From: Haplosporangium gracile
Taxonomy: Eukaryota > Mortierellomycota > Mortierellomycetes > Mortierellales > Mortierellaceae
Length of the DNA: 21,223 bases
NCBI GenBank assembly: GCA_015499985.1
Contig: JAAAUF010000550.1
Coordinates: forward strand, 6,472 to 27,694
Direction of reading: 5' to 3'
The notes under the pieces are model-generated. The model had not been told where the DNA came from. It saw only the letters and a list, made by a program, of their open reading frames with translations, and ran no database searches. This document shows positions 9,392 to 20,653 of this stretch, in pieces. Position numbers and translations under genes: made by a program. Each line of letters begins with the position of its first letter. Position 1 is the first letter of the stretch.

Positions 9392-11455
9392 ATGTCCAGT
9401 AACAGGTAAACATCCACACCCAATCATCCTCACACATCGCAACGACATTTGACACAACGAAAACGAATTACTAATCATGATTCTACTTTTCCACTTTGCG
9501 CATTGCCCACCTTCCTTTTTTCCCCGTCGACCCCGTTCCCCTGGAAAATAGAATCGTCTCGTCAACAATCATTCGTCCGGTGGTCGACACAGAGGACGAT
9601 AGAAAGACGCAACGCAGGAAGAGAACGTTCCCTGACGCGCCCGAACCAGCTCGCAAACCCCAGTTCCGTTCCCATTCTCGTTCTCGTTCTCGTTCTCGGT
9701 CTCGTTCTCGCTCACCATTAGCGTCTAGTCGTAACAACGCTCACAGGAGGTCTAGTCAAGGACAGGGACAAGGACAGGGGCAGGACGTAGAACGACCAGA
9801 AGGAGGAGGGGAGAAGAGGGTGAGGGAGAGTCTCGAATCTGCATCAGCAGCATTCCGGAGACGTTCTTCTGGACCTAGTCACACTTCTACCTCAAACATT
9901 AACGACCGTCTCGGTGATACCCATATTCATTCCACCACCGCAACCACAACCACAACAATAACAACAACGGAGGCATTAGAGTCAGGAGCAAAGCGGCTTC
10001 GGACCGCAAACGCGACTGAGGACGATACCCGACGTGGCAAAAGGATGATGGGCATGATCCTCGGGACTTTGACGCAGTTTAAGCGGCAGTCGAAGACTGT
10101 TGTTCCTCCTAGGGTTGTTGCTCCGGCGACGAGTGTGAACGCGACGGCTGTTGTTGGGAAGGCGGAAGTGTCGAGTAGAAGCGTTACTAGGAGATCCACG
10201 GCGACGGCAGCGGCAACGGCAACAGCAACGACGGAGGTCGTAGCTACTACGAGCAGGAGGGGCGATGACGATAGGGGTCATGGTAGAGATGATGACAACA
10301 AAGGTGGTAGAGGCGATGACAGCAGTGACTCCAGAGACGATGATAGCAAAGATGCCAGGGACGGCGATAGCAGAAGAGATGGCGACAGCAGAGGTGGAAA
10401 AGACAGCGATAATACACGAAGGCCCAGCCCTCCGGCATTAGAGACACGAGGACCCAGCGCTCTAACGATGGATGCAGCACCACCATCAGCCCCTGCCGCG
10501 GAGACAGGCAGGACGAGTCGGGAAGCTGTTGAGGAACGTGTCCGGGAAAAGTTGAGGTTAGAGAAGGAGGCCATTGAGGACCGGCTCCGCAAGGAGAGGG
10601 CTGATAGGGAGGCGAGGTTGAGGGAGACACTCTTAAAACAGATCGCTGGCCGGGTAAGTTATTGTTTTTGTTGTTGTTTTTTAGCTGTTGGTGTTTATTA
10701 AGATCTGATGGGTAGTGTTGTTCCCGTGTTGATGTGATGAGTTTTGAACTAACTTCAACGTTTGCTTTTTTTTACTTCTCCAATGAACCAATTGATAGTC
10801 GAGTGTCCCAGGACGCATGAGAAATGTAGTGGGTACACCAGCAGCGACGACGACGGGACAATTATCAACAACACCGACAGTGCATCTGTCACGACGATCG
10901 CGGGATACGAGATACGAAAACGGATACCTGATGACGGAAACCAAGCCCCGGTTGAGGTATATGCCCAAGGTCATGAACGAGTCGACGCGGGAGAAGTTCA
11001 ACCGTCAGGTGGAAGATAGCCCGGATCAGAGAGCTATCCCTAAACGCGGTGCTCCTCCACCTCCTAGGAGGGAGGATGCAGATGTGTCTTCGTCAAAGTT
11101 TCAGACAGTACCAGTAGCACCAGCATTAGTAACAGAAGGAAATGGAGGAAAGCGCCGTGAGACGAAGGATCGCCGTATACAGGAAGATCGTGATTATGAG
11201 AATGAGGAAGATAATGGTCAGCCATCTGCGGAGGCGGTTGCGAAGGCAGAAGCCGAGGCTGAGCTGGAACTAGATGCTGGTATGGGTCTGGATCTGGATA
11301 GGTCTGCGGATGACGATATTAGGAGAAGTGTTCCTTTGGATTCGACACGGGAAGAGGTGCAAAAGTCGATGACGTCTGGGTCTTCGTCGGTCTCTGTTCC
11401 TGGATCTCCGACGACTACGCGGGATGAGTCTGAAGACGTTGCCATGGAGGACTAA
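9392..11455 (+). CDS. PNN: Pinin/SDK/memA-domain protein, RS-rich
   Basis: Pinin-family proteins are nuclear and associate with the splicing machinery and exon junction factors. The exons are 9392-9405 (14 nt), 9552-10653 and 10799-11455, giving 590 aa. The mini-exon supplies ATG and MSSN; the main open frame has no upstream ATG of its own, which is why I added it. Visible parts: an RS dipeptide block (about 47-60), the pinin signature KRMMGMILGTLTQF (168-181), a charged helix REAVEERVREKL and onward (328-372) likely to form a coiled coil, then LMTETKPRLRYMPK (416-429), matching the end of the pinin domain. A disordered RGDDD-type insert of about 145 residues interrupts the domain. The C-terminus is acidic. 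The second donor is GTAAGT. The next in-phase acceptor after 10798 is 12 bases later, so that join could differ by four residues. Confidence 0.85.
9675..9710 (+). repeat. TTCTCG hexamer array encoding RS dipeptides
   Basis: Six near-identical hexamers lie in the pinin gene; one has GTCTCG. They encode alternating Ser-Arg, the RS motif typical of splicing factors. The hexamer period keeps the frame whatever the copy number. Confidence 0.9.
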
Positions 11456-11584
11456 GTTCTCAGGACAAACCAGCGACCATCTCACCAACCAGTCTACTTT
11501 GACCTATTTTTTTGTAATTTTGGGTCTTGATATCATTCAGGACGACGCCACGCACTCAACATCATCGTCATCATTTAAAAAGTG

Positions 11585-11590
11585 AATAAA
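11585..11590 (+). terminator. AATAAA poly-A signal of the pinin gene
   Basis: A canonical AATAAA lies 130 bases after the pinin stop at 11455, in AT-rich DNA. It is the only such hexamer seen in this 3' flank. Confidence 0.6.
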
Positions 11591-11828
11591 ATCATCTAAC
11601 GGCATTTTTGTTGTCGGCTCATATACAGCAACATTCAGTTCATCTTCTTCGTATGTGTTTTTAGGTTAAAATAATCTGAAGTCCTGCTTCGATGTCACCT
11701 CCGAATGAGAGTCTGGAGAATCAGGCCCAAGCACAAAGTACAGACCCAGTCGCAACCATCGCAACGTCAACGTCGAATCTCCCTATCTGTCCTCGAGATC
11801 CTACAAAGTCAGTTCAGACCATACCATT

Positions 11829-12470
11829 ACCCTTCCAGACCTGCCTTCGCTCTCGGTTCTTAACCCCTATCCCTTTGGTCGCCGTCTCCTCGGCTACTAC
11901 AGGATTGCCCGCGACTATGTCAAAATGTTGGCAGTTTCTAAGGAGTTCATGACTCAAGGTCGCATGATGGACATTGGAAAGGATCTCTCGGAATGGGGCA
12001 ACTGTCGTCAGGTCTCTTTGCGGGAGTTCTTGGTCAATGGACAGTACAGCCACGATTTTCGGCATTCTTTGTCCCTCTCTTTGCTTGTGTTTGCACATGC
12101 AGCTTTGAGCGGATGATGGAATTCCCGACCTGTGTGGTTCTTGAGTACGTTGTTCGGTGTATGCCCTTTGGTCGCATGCAGTTTGTCTCGTCAGGCGTTC
12201 GGGAAGTGACGGAGAATCTGTCCAAGAACATTGGAACCACTCACTACAACGCCATGGTCGAGAAGATCATCGAGACCCAGGGTGTAGAGGAGGCGAACGA
12301 GAAAGTATCAATCGTCTTGATCTCCTCGATTGGCGTCCGTCGGTCGTTTGACCATGTTATCTTTGCGACCCAGGCTAACCAAACGGTCGCCACTTTGACT
12401 AGTCAGCGCGCCAGCAAGCCTCTCCCCAAGCCATTCGTCACCTCGCGTAAAGCCGGTGATGTCGAGTCGA
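11829..12470 (+). pseudogene. Relic of a COG2907-type FAD/NAD-binding oxidoreductase
   Basis: Two consecutive frames read as one protein. The first runs LNPYPFGRRLLGYYRIARDY through SLREFLVNGQYSHDF (about 11859-12054). After the T-run at 12055-12059 the match shifts frame and continues FSAFFVPLFACVCTCS, VVLEYVVRCMPFGRM, SSGVREVTENLS and FDHVIFATQANQTVATL. These resemble the middle of the COG2907 amine-oxidase-like family (predicted NAD/FAD-binding proteins), which has S-FxxxFxxPLxAAxxT, a G-S/T-G-V-xxxV segment and FDHVVxATHA. The Rossmann FAD motif (GxGxxG) that should come first is absent and the C-terminal part is not recognisable. I read it as a truncated, frameshifted pseudogene. The single shift alone could be an assembly error, but the missing ends are harder to explain that way. 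The family name rests on remembered motifs. Confidence 0.7.
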
Positions 12471-12776
12471 ACTGTGGTCGTCGTGAGGGACATGATTCGG
12501 TGGACCCAGAGTAAGAGGTTCATCTAGATTTGCGACCCAATCTAAACGGCTTCGTATATTGTTTTTGTTAGCCGTTTATTGCCACAACGTGTTAGTTTTG
12601 CAGAAAGAGGGGGTAAAGGGGAATAAGTGTACAATAGGGGGAAGGGGCCAAGAAAAACAATAGAAAAATTAATTTGATCGTAGTCGTGGGCACGATTAAA
12701 GGTCTTGAGGCCACTATCAAAAATCGCGTCAAAGTCGCGTCGGTGGCACATACCGATTGTGACCATACTCATTCAG

Positions 12777-12786
12777 TATAAAATAA
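12777..12786 (+). promoter_or_regulatory. TATA-like element before a CT-rich leader
   Basis: TATAAAATAA is followed by about 140 bases of CT-rich sequence like a fungal 5' leader, but no intact gene follows. It may be the surviving promoter of the decayed coding stretch further right, or chance AT-richness. Confidence 0.35.
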
Positions 12787-13198
12787 CCCTAGAAAGTAAA
12801 GAGTAGTTCGGTACAGAGTCTTCTCGAATACACCTCTCATCATCATTCACATCCTCTCACGCTCATCCCACATCGCCCTGTCATTACTCTGCTCTTTGAG
12901 CAAAGCGCTTCTCTAGTCCGCTCCCAAACTCACCTCTCGACCCGTGACACTGCCGTCAATAGGAGAGTTGACACGCCAGAGGCATACAAGGCCGTGGGAA
13001 TTTTCCTGGATTATGATTGCGTTGAGCGAGCCTTTGCCACGAAAAGAAGTCCGTGACTGAGGTGAGCAACCGCAATCGGATGTGTCAATTGCGTCAAGCT
13101 CGGAGCAAGTTCTACCATGCCTCTACATACCTCATGTGTAGATCCACAGAACCAATCACGGTCGATCACGCCTTGCCTGCCCTTTTCCATCTTCAGCA

Positions 13199-13548
13199 TT
13201 GTCAACTTTGACTGTCTTCAAGGCAAGGCTGCCTTCGCCGCTAGAGCCTTATTCAACTGGATTCCCAGACGAGTCATTCTGGACGGAAAAGAAGTCGATG
13301 TTGAGGATTCAGGATGTGAAGAAGAGCCGTGACATGTGTGTGAAGAGTTGCAAGATCAGAAACACTTTACAAGGCACAATGGATCTTTTCAAAGATGACG
13401 ACGACAGCATGAGCATCCTCAACAACTACGAGCTTGACAGGGAACCCATATGATTGGCCCAGCTTCTCGCCGGCTACTTTACCTTTGCCAAAAAAAAAAA
13501 AACAAAATCGTTCAGGCGTACATCAAGAACAACTTCAAGAGCCACTGA
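13199..13548 (+). pseudogene. Unidentified decayed coding-like stretch
   Basis: An 85-codon open stretch (13199-13453) has protein-like composition, with blocks such as FWTEKKSMLRIQDVKKSRDM and LFKDDDDSMSILNNYELDRE. It ends at a TGA. Reading through that stop gives LAQLLAGYFTFA; a run of 13 A follows (13490-13502), and a one-base shift there continues NKIVQAYIKNNFKSH to a stop at 13548. There is no ATG in frame and I do not recognise the family. It looks like the 3' part of a broken gene, but could be fortuitous open sequence. Confidence 0.3.
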
Positions 13549-13900
13549 TCCATAACTGTCGCGGGCCGAGGGGTGACACTGAGAGCAGACTAGATAAGGG
13601 CCTGGTTCAAATCCTCGAGACTTTTAGCGGCTTGAGTCGGACAAATTTAGAGATGAGGATTATGGTCAGACCAAGATTAGGACGAGTGCATGTTAGCTTC
13701 GAGCAATAATAGTTTATACGTTAAACAACAATCATTGTTTTTCTTGATCGCGTTTATTTTTATTGCACGCGCTAAATTTTCTGTAGCGGTGTCAATGTCT
13801 TGCACAGACTATGATGGCACCTAGAATGACTGACCGGTCATCAATCTGGTTGAGTTTCAACATTTAGTTGTATGCAAAATATTTGATGCGGACGATAGAT

Positions 13901-13906
13901 TTTATT
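13901..13906 (-). terminator. AATAAA poly-A signal for the polymerase eta gene
   Basis: TTTATT on the + strand reads AATAAA on the minus strand, 35 bases past the polymerase stop codon. A second copy lies at 13758-13753. Either or both could direct 3' end formation. Confidence 0.5.
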
Positions 13907-13940
13907 TTTGCTTTCGACACTGTAACAACACAGCCTTAGC

Positions 13941-16900
13941 TCAGTTGGCACTGGGTTTAAAGAACCTCGCCAACGGTTGAGCAGCCACCACCTTTTTCCG
14001 CTTGCCGCCTGCAGCTCCACCACGCCCTGACCCCACCGACGACGACGAAGCACTGCGTTTAGGAGCTCCACTCGAACTCTGAGACTGAGTCGAGGTACCG
14101 TGTCCCTGCTGCTGCTGCTGCTGGTGCTGTTGCCGCTGTTGCTGCCGTTCTAGCTCTCCTTGCTTCCTATCATCCTCCAACACACTAAGCGCGAAATGAT
14201 AATCCGTGTGCTGTTCCCATTCGTGGATCGGGATCTGTTGACCGGGTAAGGGACACTGGGTGCAAAGCAGCATTGCTGGCGCAGATGGCGTCTCGTCCTG
14301 GGCTGCTAGTGGTGGTGGTGGTAAAGGCGAGCGCGATGGTATTGATCCAGTACCTAAGGGAGATGACGAAGATGTGAGAGCTGCCTCATGCCTTTCGCTC
14401 TCCTTGACCATGGGCTGAAAGAACCGTCGTCTCACCCGCATCTCCTTGGACTCAACAGGCGGTTGTATCCGGTCATCCAGCCCCGACTTGCTCTTTAACT
14501 CCTCCAACACATCCCCCCCACTCTCCACCTGCTTGGACTGTGTTGACATAGTCGCGTTCAATGGCTGAGCAGACGTCTTGGAAAAGAACTTTGTAATGTC
14601 GCCCATCGCACTATCATGCCCGCCCACGAAATTCGACACCGTCGCCGTTAAAAGAATAAGTGGTAGGACCGGCCTCCCTCGCCCAGCCTCACTGTCCTTG
14701 ATCAACTTCAACAACGCGCCCCACATCTTCTTTGCCATCCCTTCCACACCTCCATACTCAAACCGACTCGGAAGCGGCATCGACCTGGTCCCCTTATGCC
14801 GGACTTGAATGCTCGTCCTTGGATCCTTCCCCTCCATCTCCCTCGCCGCCATCGGCCCTCCAAAGAACCCCAAAGAAATAGTCCTAGGCCACCGCTCAGT
14901 CTCATCAAACTCCGCATGCATGCGGGCCTCCAACTCCGAACAAACCGAGGAGATCCAGAACTGAATCTCTTCCACATCGTTCAAAGCCGGGATGAAGGAC
15001 TTGTGGGACGTCATGGATTTGGATTTGATTTTTCGGATCCCGATATGATCGATCCCGCGACACCATTGCCAGAGTTCTAGTCCTGCTTGATCGCCGTATC
15101 GTTCTTGAAGTTGTCGGAGTGGGACGGGCCAGAGTTCTGATGCCATTTCGATGTTGTAGTCGGTTTTGATTTGTTTCCCGAATTTGCCACCTAAGTTGCG
15201 GATCTTGGAGATTTTGAGATCGTGCAACAGATCCGGAATGTACCTTGGCAGAATAATCGTCTGTCAATAGAAAGAAAATAGATGTTAGATACGCTTTTCA
15301 AACATAACGCAAAAAACGCAAAATTTCCAGAGAAATAATTGAAGGTACCTGCTGGAAGGGCTTGTTCATGCCAGAGCCCAGTTTAGCCAAGAGCCGATTA
15401 TTGGCGATTCCAGCAGAGCAGGTATATCCGAGCTCATCCTTGACCGTTTGCCTGATCTCGTTACAGTACTCAGCCGCCTTTAAGATCTGCAACTCGGCCC
15501 AGAACTGCTCCTCGAAAGTGTCATCCGGGATTCCGTAGAAAGGCTGCAGGTACTCTCTCCTCTGACGACGTTCCTCTGCCTCTGCCTCCTTTTCACGCTG
15601 CAATTCCTCCTCTGACTTTTCATCCGCAGCTTCTTCGACAGGTTGAGGCCTCTGTTCCTGAACGACTGGTTGGTGCTGGATAGTGTCGGACTCTGTAGGT
15701 TTTGAGGGCTGGCTCCAAGATGGCTCCAAATCGTTTTCCAGATCCTTGAGGTCCAGATCAAAGTCATCGTTAAGCCCTTGCTCATACTCGCTCTTGTATC
15801 CATCATCCTCCTCCTCATCGTAATTGCCATCCTTCTTTTCAACAATCTCATCCGCAACCTCCTCATCGTCGTCATCATGCTCCAAATCCCCATTCTCCAT
15901 CTCAAACTCTTCCTCAGCCTGCTCATCCTGAATCCCATCTAAATCCTCAACTTTATCCTCCTCGTCATCCTGAAACACAGCACCAGTTGTAGACTCCTTC
16001 CCGTCGCCATCCCGTGACATCCCAAAGACGACCCCCGCATGCGAATAATCCCGCTTCCAATCCATCAACACCGCAGACTCCCGATCCCATTTCGACAGAT
16101 CCGTGCCATATTCGTCCATAATCCGCTGGTTGACAACATCAGTTACGTCCATGAAGACTTCGTCGAGTCCTCCCTTTTGGTGTTTGGCCGTAAATTTTCG
16201 AAAGACGTTAAAGATTTTGGCGGATGCTTTGCGGTAGGGGTCGAGTGAGACTTTGTGGGTGTATCGGGAGGGCGATGGGTAGTAGTCTGGTTGTGCGTCT
16301 CCTGGTCCCAATGTCGCCACATGTGCACACACAAGCTCTATTAGCAAAGAAAGGAAATGATATTAAGACTCAAACATCAGGAACAAATGAACACGTCAAA
16401 GGGACGCGTGGTATGGTAAGCAAAAGTACCTGGACAGAGCAACTTGGCGTCAAAGACGTTGTGATGAAGACGGGTGATGCCTGCTTTACGGGCAGCATAG
16501 TTGACAGCGATAATGGCGTTCCACTGCTGCGAAACCAGGGGTATATCCGCCGAGAGGCCTAGTCTGATTTGCTCTGTTGCAATACAAATCGCGCGTCGAA
16601 AGAGAAAGGACTGTTAATATTGCCATTACTGCCTCGCCCTGGTATCACGCGGCGGAAATGCTAACGTTTATCCCCATCGATATCATTCATACCAACTTGT
16701 GCAAAGAAACAATCTATGCAGGAACAAAAAACAGAGCGAGGACGATGCGAGTTAAAAAATTGGTGGCAAAGAACGTAAAGTGACTTCTTTCAAACAATGT
16801 ATTCGTATTCTCATGGTAATGGCAAACAGATCAAATCATGTCTAACTTACCGAGGTCGATGTGTAGGAAACACTTTCGCCGCTTCAATATGGCTGGCACC

Positions 16901-16947
16901 TGGACACGCGTCGTCGTTGTTGCTGGTGCGCTGGTGTTCGTTGCCAT
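13941..16947 (-). CDS. RAD30: DNA polymerase eta (Y-family translesion polymerase)
   Basis: The protein copies past UV photoproducts at stalled forks in the nucleus. The minus-strand exons are 16947-16851, 16713-16693 (21 nt), 16573-16430, 16337-15349 and 15260-13941, giving 856 aa. Seen: HIDLDCFFAQVEQIRLGL with catalytic Asp31 and steric-gate Phe36, VNYAARKAGITR (63-74), GLDEVFMDVT with catalytic Asp146/Glu147, YTCSAGIANNRLLAKLGSG (392-410), and NKPFQQ joining IRNLGGKFG in the thumb region. The C-terminus has a UBZ finger (Cys750, Cys753, His768, His772, with Asp770 in HTDYHFAL), a Gln tract, a KRKK basic patch and PIP-like AQPLARFF (844-851), close to the end of human pol eta. MGDITKFF (636-643) is a second PIP-like site. 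An acidic insertion at about 210-350 makes it longer than human (713 aa). An in-frame TAA sits 27 bases upstream of the ATG. Confidence 0.95.
14106..14123 (-). repeat. CTG/CAG tract encoding poly-Gln
   Basis: Six CTG triplets on the + strand (CAG on the coding strand) form the core of an interrupted Gln-rich stretch between the UBZ finger and the C-terminal PIP-like motif of polymerase eta. It is probably a flexible linker with length variation. Confidence 0.85.
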
Positions 16948-18180
16948 TCGGAATTGAGCAAAAGAAGGAGAAACAACTTACTCCAAGTGTAATAAGCTTG
17001 ACAGGGCAAAATCTGAGAGGAGCAAAGCCACACAAAATTCGTTTGAACTTCGCACCGAGAGACAGAAAATCCGAATGAGGAATATGCTATTGATATCGAC
17101 AACGGCCGCGTCGAAATAGTCAAAGTGCCACACCAATGTGATGCATTCCTCCTAGATGATCCTTGACTTAGGATCCGATATGGAACTGTTGCTATGTCAT
17201 AAATGTTGGACTTGTGCCCTTCTGGCTCCCGAGTCACTATCTCTGTGTCAGTCTAGGTAACGACGGCATTGGTAGGCCTTTGGGCATTCCTGTCTGCACA
17301 AATGTGCCTGAAGATCACTCCACACTGGAAGAACGAGCAATTGAAGGGAGAGGGAAAGAAAGGGGATGCAAAAACAGCAATTGAAGAAGCAGTGCTCGAT
17401 CTGTGAGTGAGAGTATTTGTCAAGGAATATTCTGCCACTGTCTGTGGCCCAGGAACCAGCAGGGTCGCATGCTTTGTGATGAATAAAAATAGACACAAAA
17501 AAAAATACGGGGAAACGTGTGAAAAAAGTGACGATGGTGAGGAATCCCAACGGTTTTTTTAGTACCGTATTTTAATTTTCACCTGCCACAGAACAGACGT
17601 CGCATCCGTTGTTCGTGGGTGAGTCCGTTTGTCTGTGTCAGCCTGCCTGTATGCAATGCCCTGCTCATAGCCAGGTCCGCTTACTCAAAGTGTCACACGC
17701 CTAGCCTGGCCTGGCCTTGCTTCCCCATAAAAAAGCAGAAAAAAGGAACGACAGGAAAACCGCACATACGAAAATCCATTCTCAGCCTGCCTGCATGCCA
17801 GTTTAGCAATCCAATTACTACACCAATGAGCTAAAAACGCCCGGTTCTGGCATGTTCTTTCCTCTCTGTTCCCTCCCTCTCCCTCTGGGTCTGTGTCTTG
17901 TTGGCGCCTTTGTGGGTTATTTTTATTTTTTTTTTGTTTGGTTTGCCCGTGGGCAACTTTTTCGTTCCCGTCTGTTCCTCTAATTTCGCGAGAAGTTTAA
18001 TTTTTTATGTGATGCGGGTTTGCCTCTTTTGGGTGGGAGGGCTGCTGGTTACGACTTGTGAGTGGACAGACAAAAGCGGGGGTAATAGGCACGGGTAGAA
18101 AGGGGAAGGAATTGACGACACGAAGGAAGGGAGCCGAGCGATATTATATTTTCCCTTTGCGTTCCGATTCAACGCACCTT

Positions 18181-18181
18181 C

Positions 18182-18225
<44 letters not shown>
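18181..18225. repeat. (CAA)15 microsatellite
   Basis: Fifteen uninterrupted CAA triplets, 408 bases upstream of the GAPDH start. On the opposite strand this is (TTG)15. It is outside any supported coding region. Confidence 0.95.
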
Positions 18226-18350
18226 GGACAAAGTCATAAGAAAAGACGCGCAAGGAAATAAAAGGCGATGAAACAAGACTGGATGAAGCAAACAAGTCAA
18301 TTACATTCCAGTTAAGATCCCAGCTGGCTGAGACCCTTCCTCTGTTGTTT

Positions 18351-18386
18351 ATCTGTTTGTCTAGCTGTTTGTCTGGCTGTTTGTTT
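18351..18386. repeat. Three tandem 12-mers (NNCTGTTTGTYT)
   Basis: Three abutting 12-base units, ATCTGTTTGTCT, AGCTGTTTGTCT and GGCTGTTTGTTT, lie in the GAPDH upstream region. They differ mainly in the first two bases. A related TTTGTCTGTGTC stretch occurs near 17628. The regular spacing could reflect a repeated protein-binding site or simple slippage. Confidence 0.8.
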
Positions 18387-18526
18387 GTGAGTGTGTCCCC
18401 TCCCCTCCTGGCGTCTGCAAGTTGATGTGATTGGACAGAGGGTGTCCCGCTGAGAAATGGAACGCTTCTCGCTCTCGGAGTAATGACGTTGGATCGAAGA
18501 CAGTCACCCATCCGATCTGATGAAAT

Positions 18527-18538
18527 CCATATATTAGG
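18527..18538 (+). promoter_or_regulatory. TATA-like element of GAPDH
   Basis: CCATATATTAGG contains TATATTA about 95-105 bases before the ATG, just ahead of a CT-rich leader, a suitable place for a core promoter. It also resembles a CArG/MADS-box site but has eight A/T bases rather than six. Confidence 0.45.
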
Positions 18539-18632
18539 AACGACTTTTCGCCGTTGATACTCTTCTTCTCTTCCTCTTCTTTTTCCTCATCCCCAACACA
18601 CTCCCTCACACCACCCCAAACAACGCTTCAAC

Positions 18633-20532
<1,900 letters not shown>

Positions 20533-20647
20533 ATTGTCCGCTCCCCTATCACCTCCCCTTGCGCATATAATCCTTCATCCCCACCGAGCAAGACTTTCGA
20601 GTTCTTGCGACAGTGAAAAATTCACAGAATTGTCTTAATCTCATGTA

Positions 20648-20653
20648 AATAAA
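20648..20653 (+). terminator. AATAAA poly-A signal of GAPDH
   Basis: A canonical AATAAA lies 115 bases after the GAPDH stop in AT-rich DNA. It is the first such hexamer downstream of the gene. Confidence 0.7.

Larger units (their letters stand above)
16948..18632. promoter_or_regulatory. Long divergent intergenic region, polymerase eta / GAPDH
   Basis: This 1.7-kb region lies between divergent start codons and must include both promoters. I see no gene in it: open frames are short and low-complexity. It contains a (CAA)15 tract, a 12-bp triple repeat, a CCAAT at 17810-17814, T-rich runs near 17920, and a TATA-like element about 100 bases before the GAPDH ATG. The last 80 bases before that ATG are strongly pyrimidine-rich, as expected of the leader of a highly expressed fungal gene. 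Confidence 0.6.

Noticed and set aside
11218..11445. Minus-strand open frame under the pinin C-terminus
   Set aside because: It is an antisense shadow of the acidic Glu/Asp/Ala-rich tail, with Ser-rich output only.
13595..13625. GGTTCAAATCC, a tRNA B-box-like sequence
   Set aside because: The flanking bases do not form a T stem, and no A box, anticodon arm or acceptor stem fits upstream.
13931..13985. TAGCTCAGTTGG, a perfect tRNA A-box match
   Set aside because: The D stem lacks its GAGC partner and there is no B box at the right distance. It overlaps the polymerase eta stop codon region.
17785..17850. Minus-strand tRNA-like TTAGCTCATTGG followed by TTGCTAA
   Set aside because: The anticodon stem does not pair and no T arm is present.
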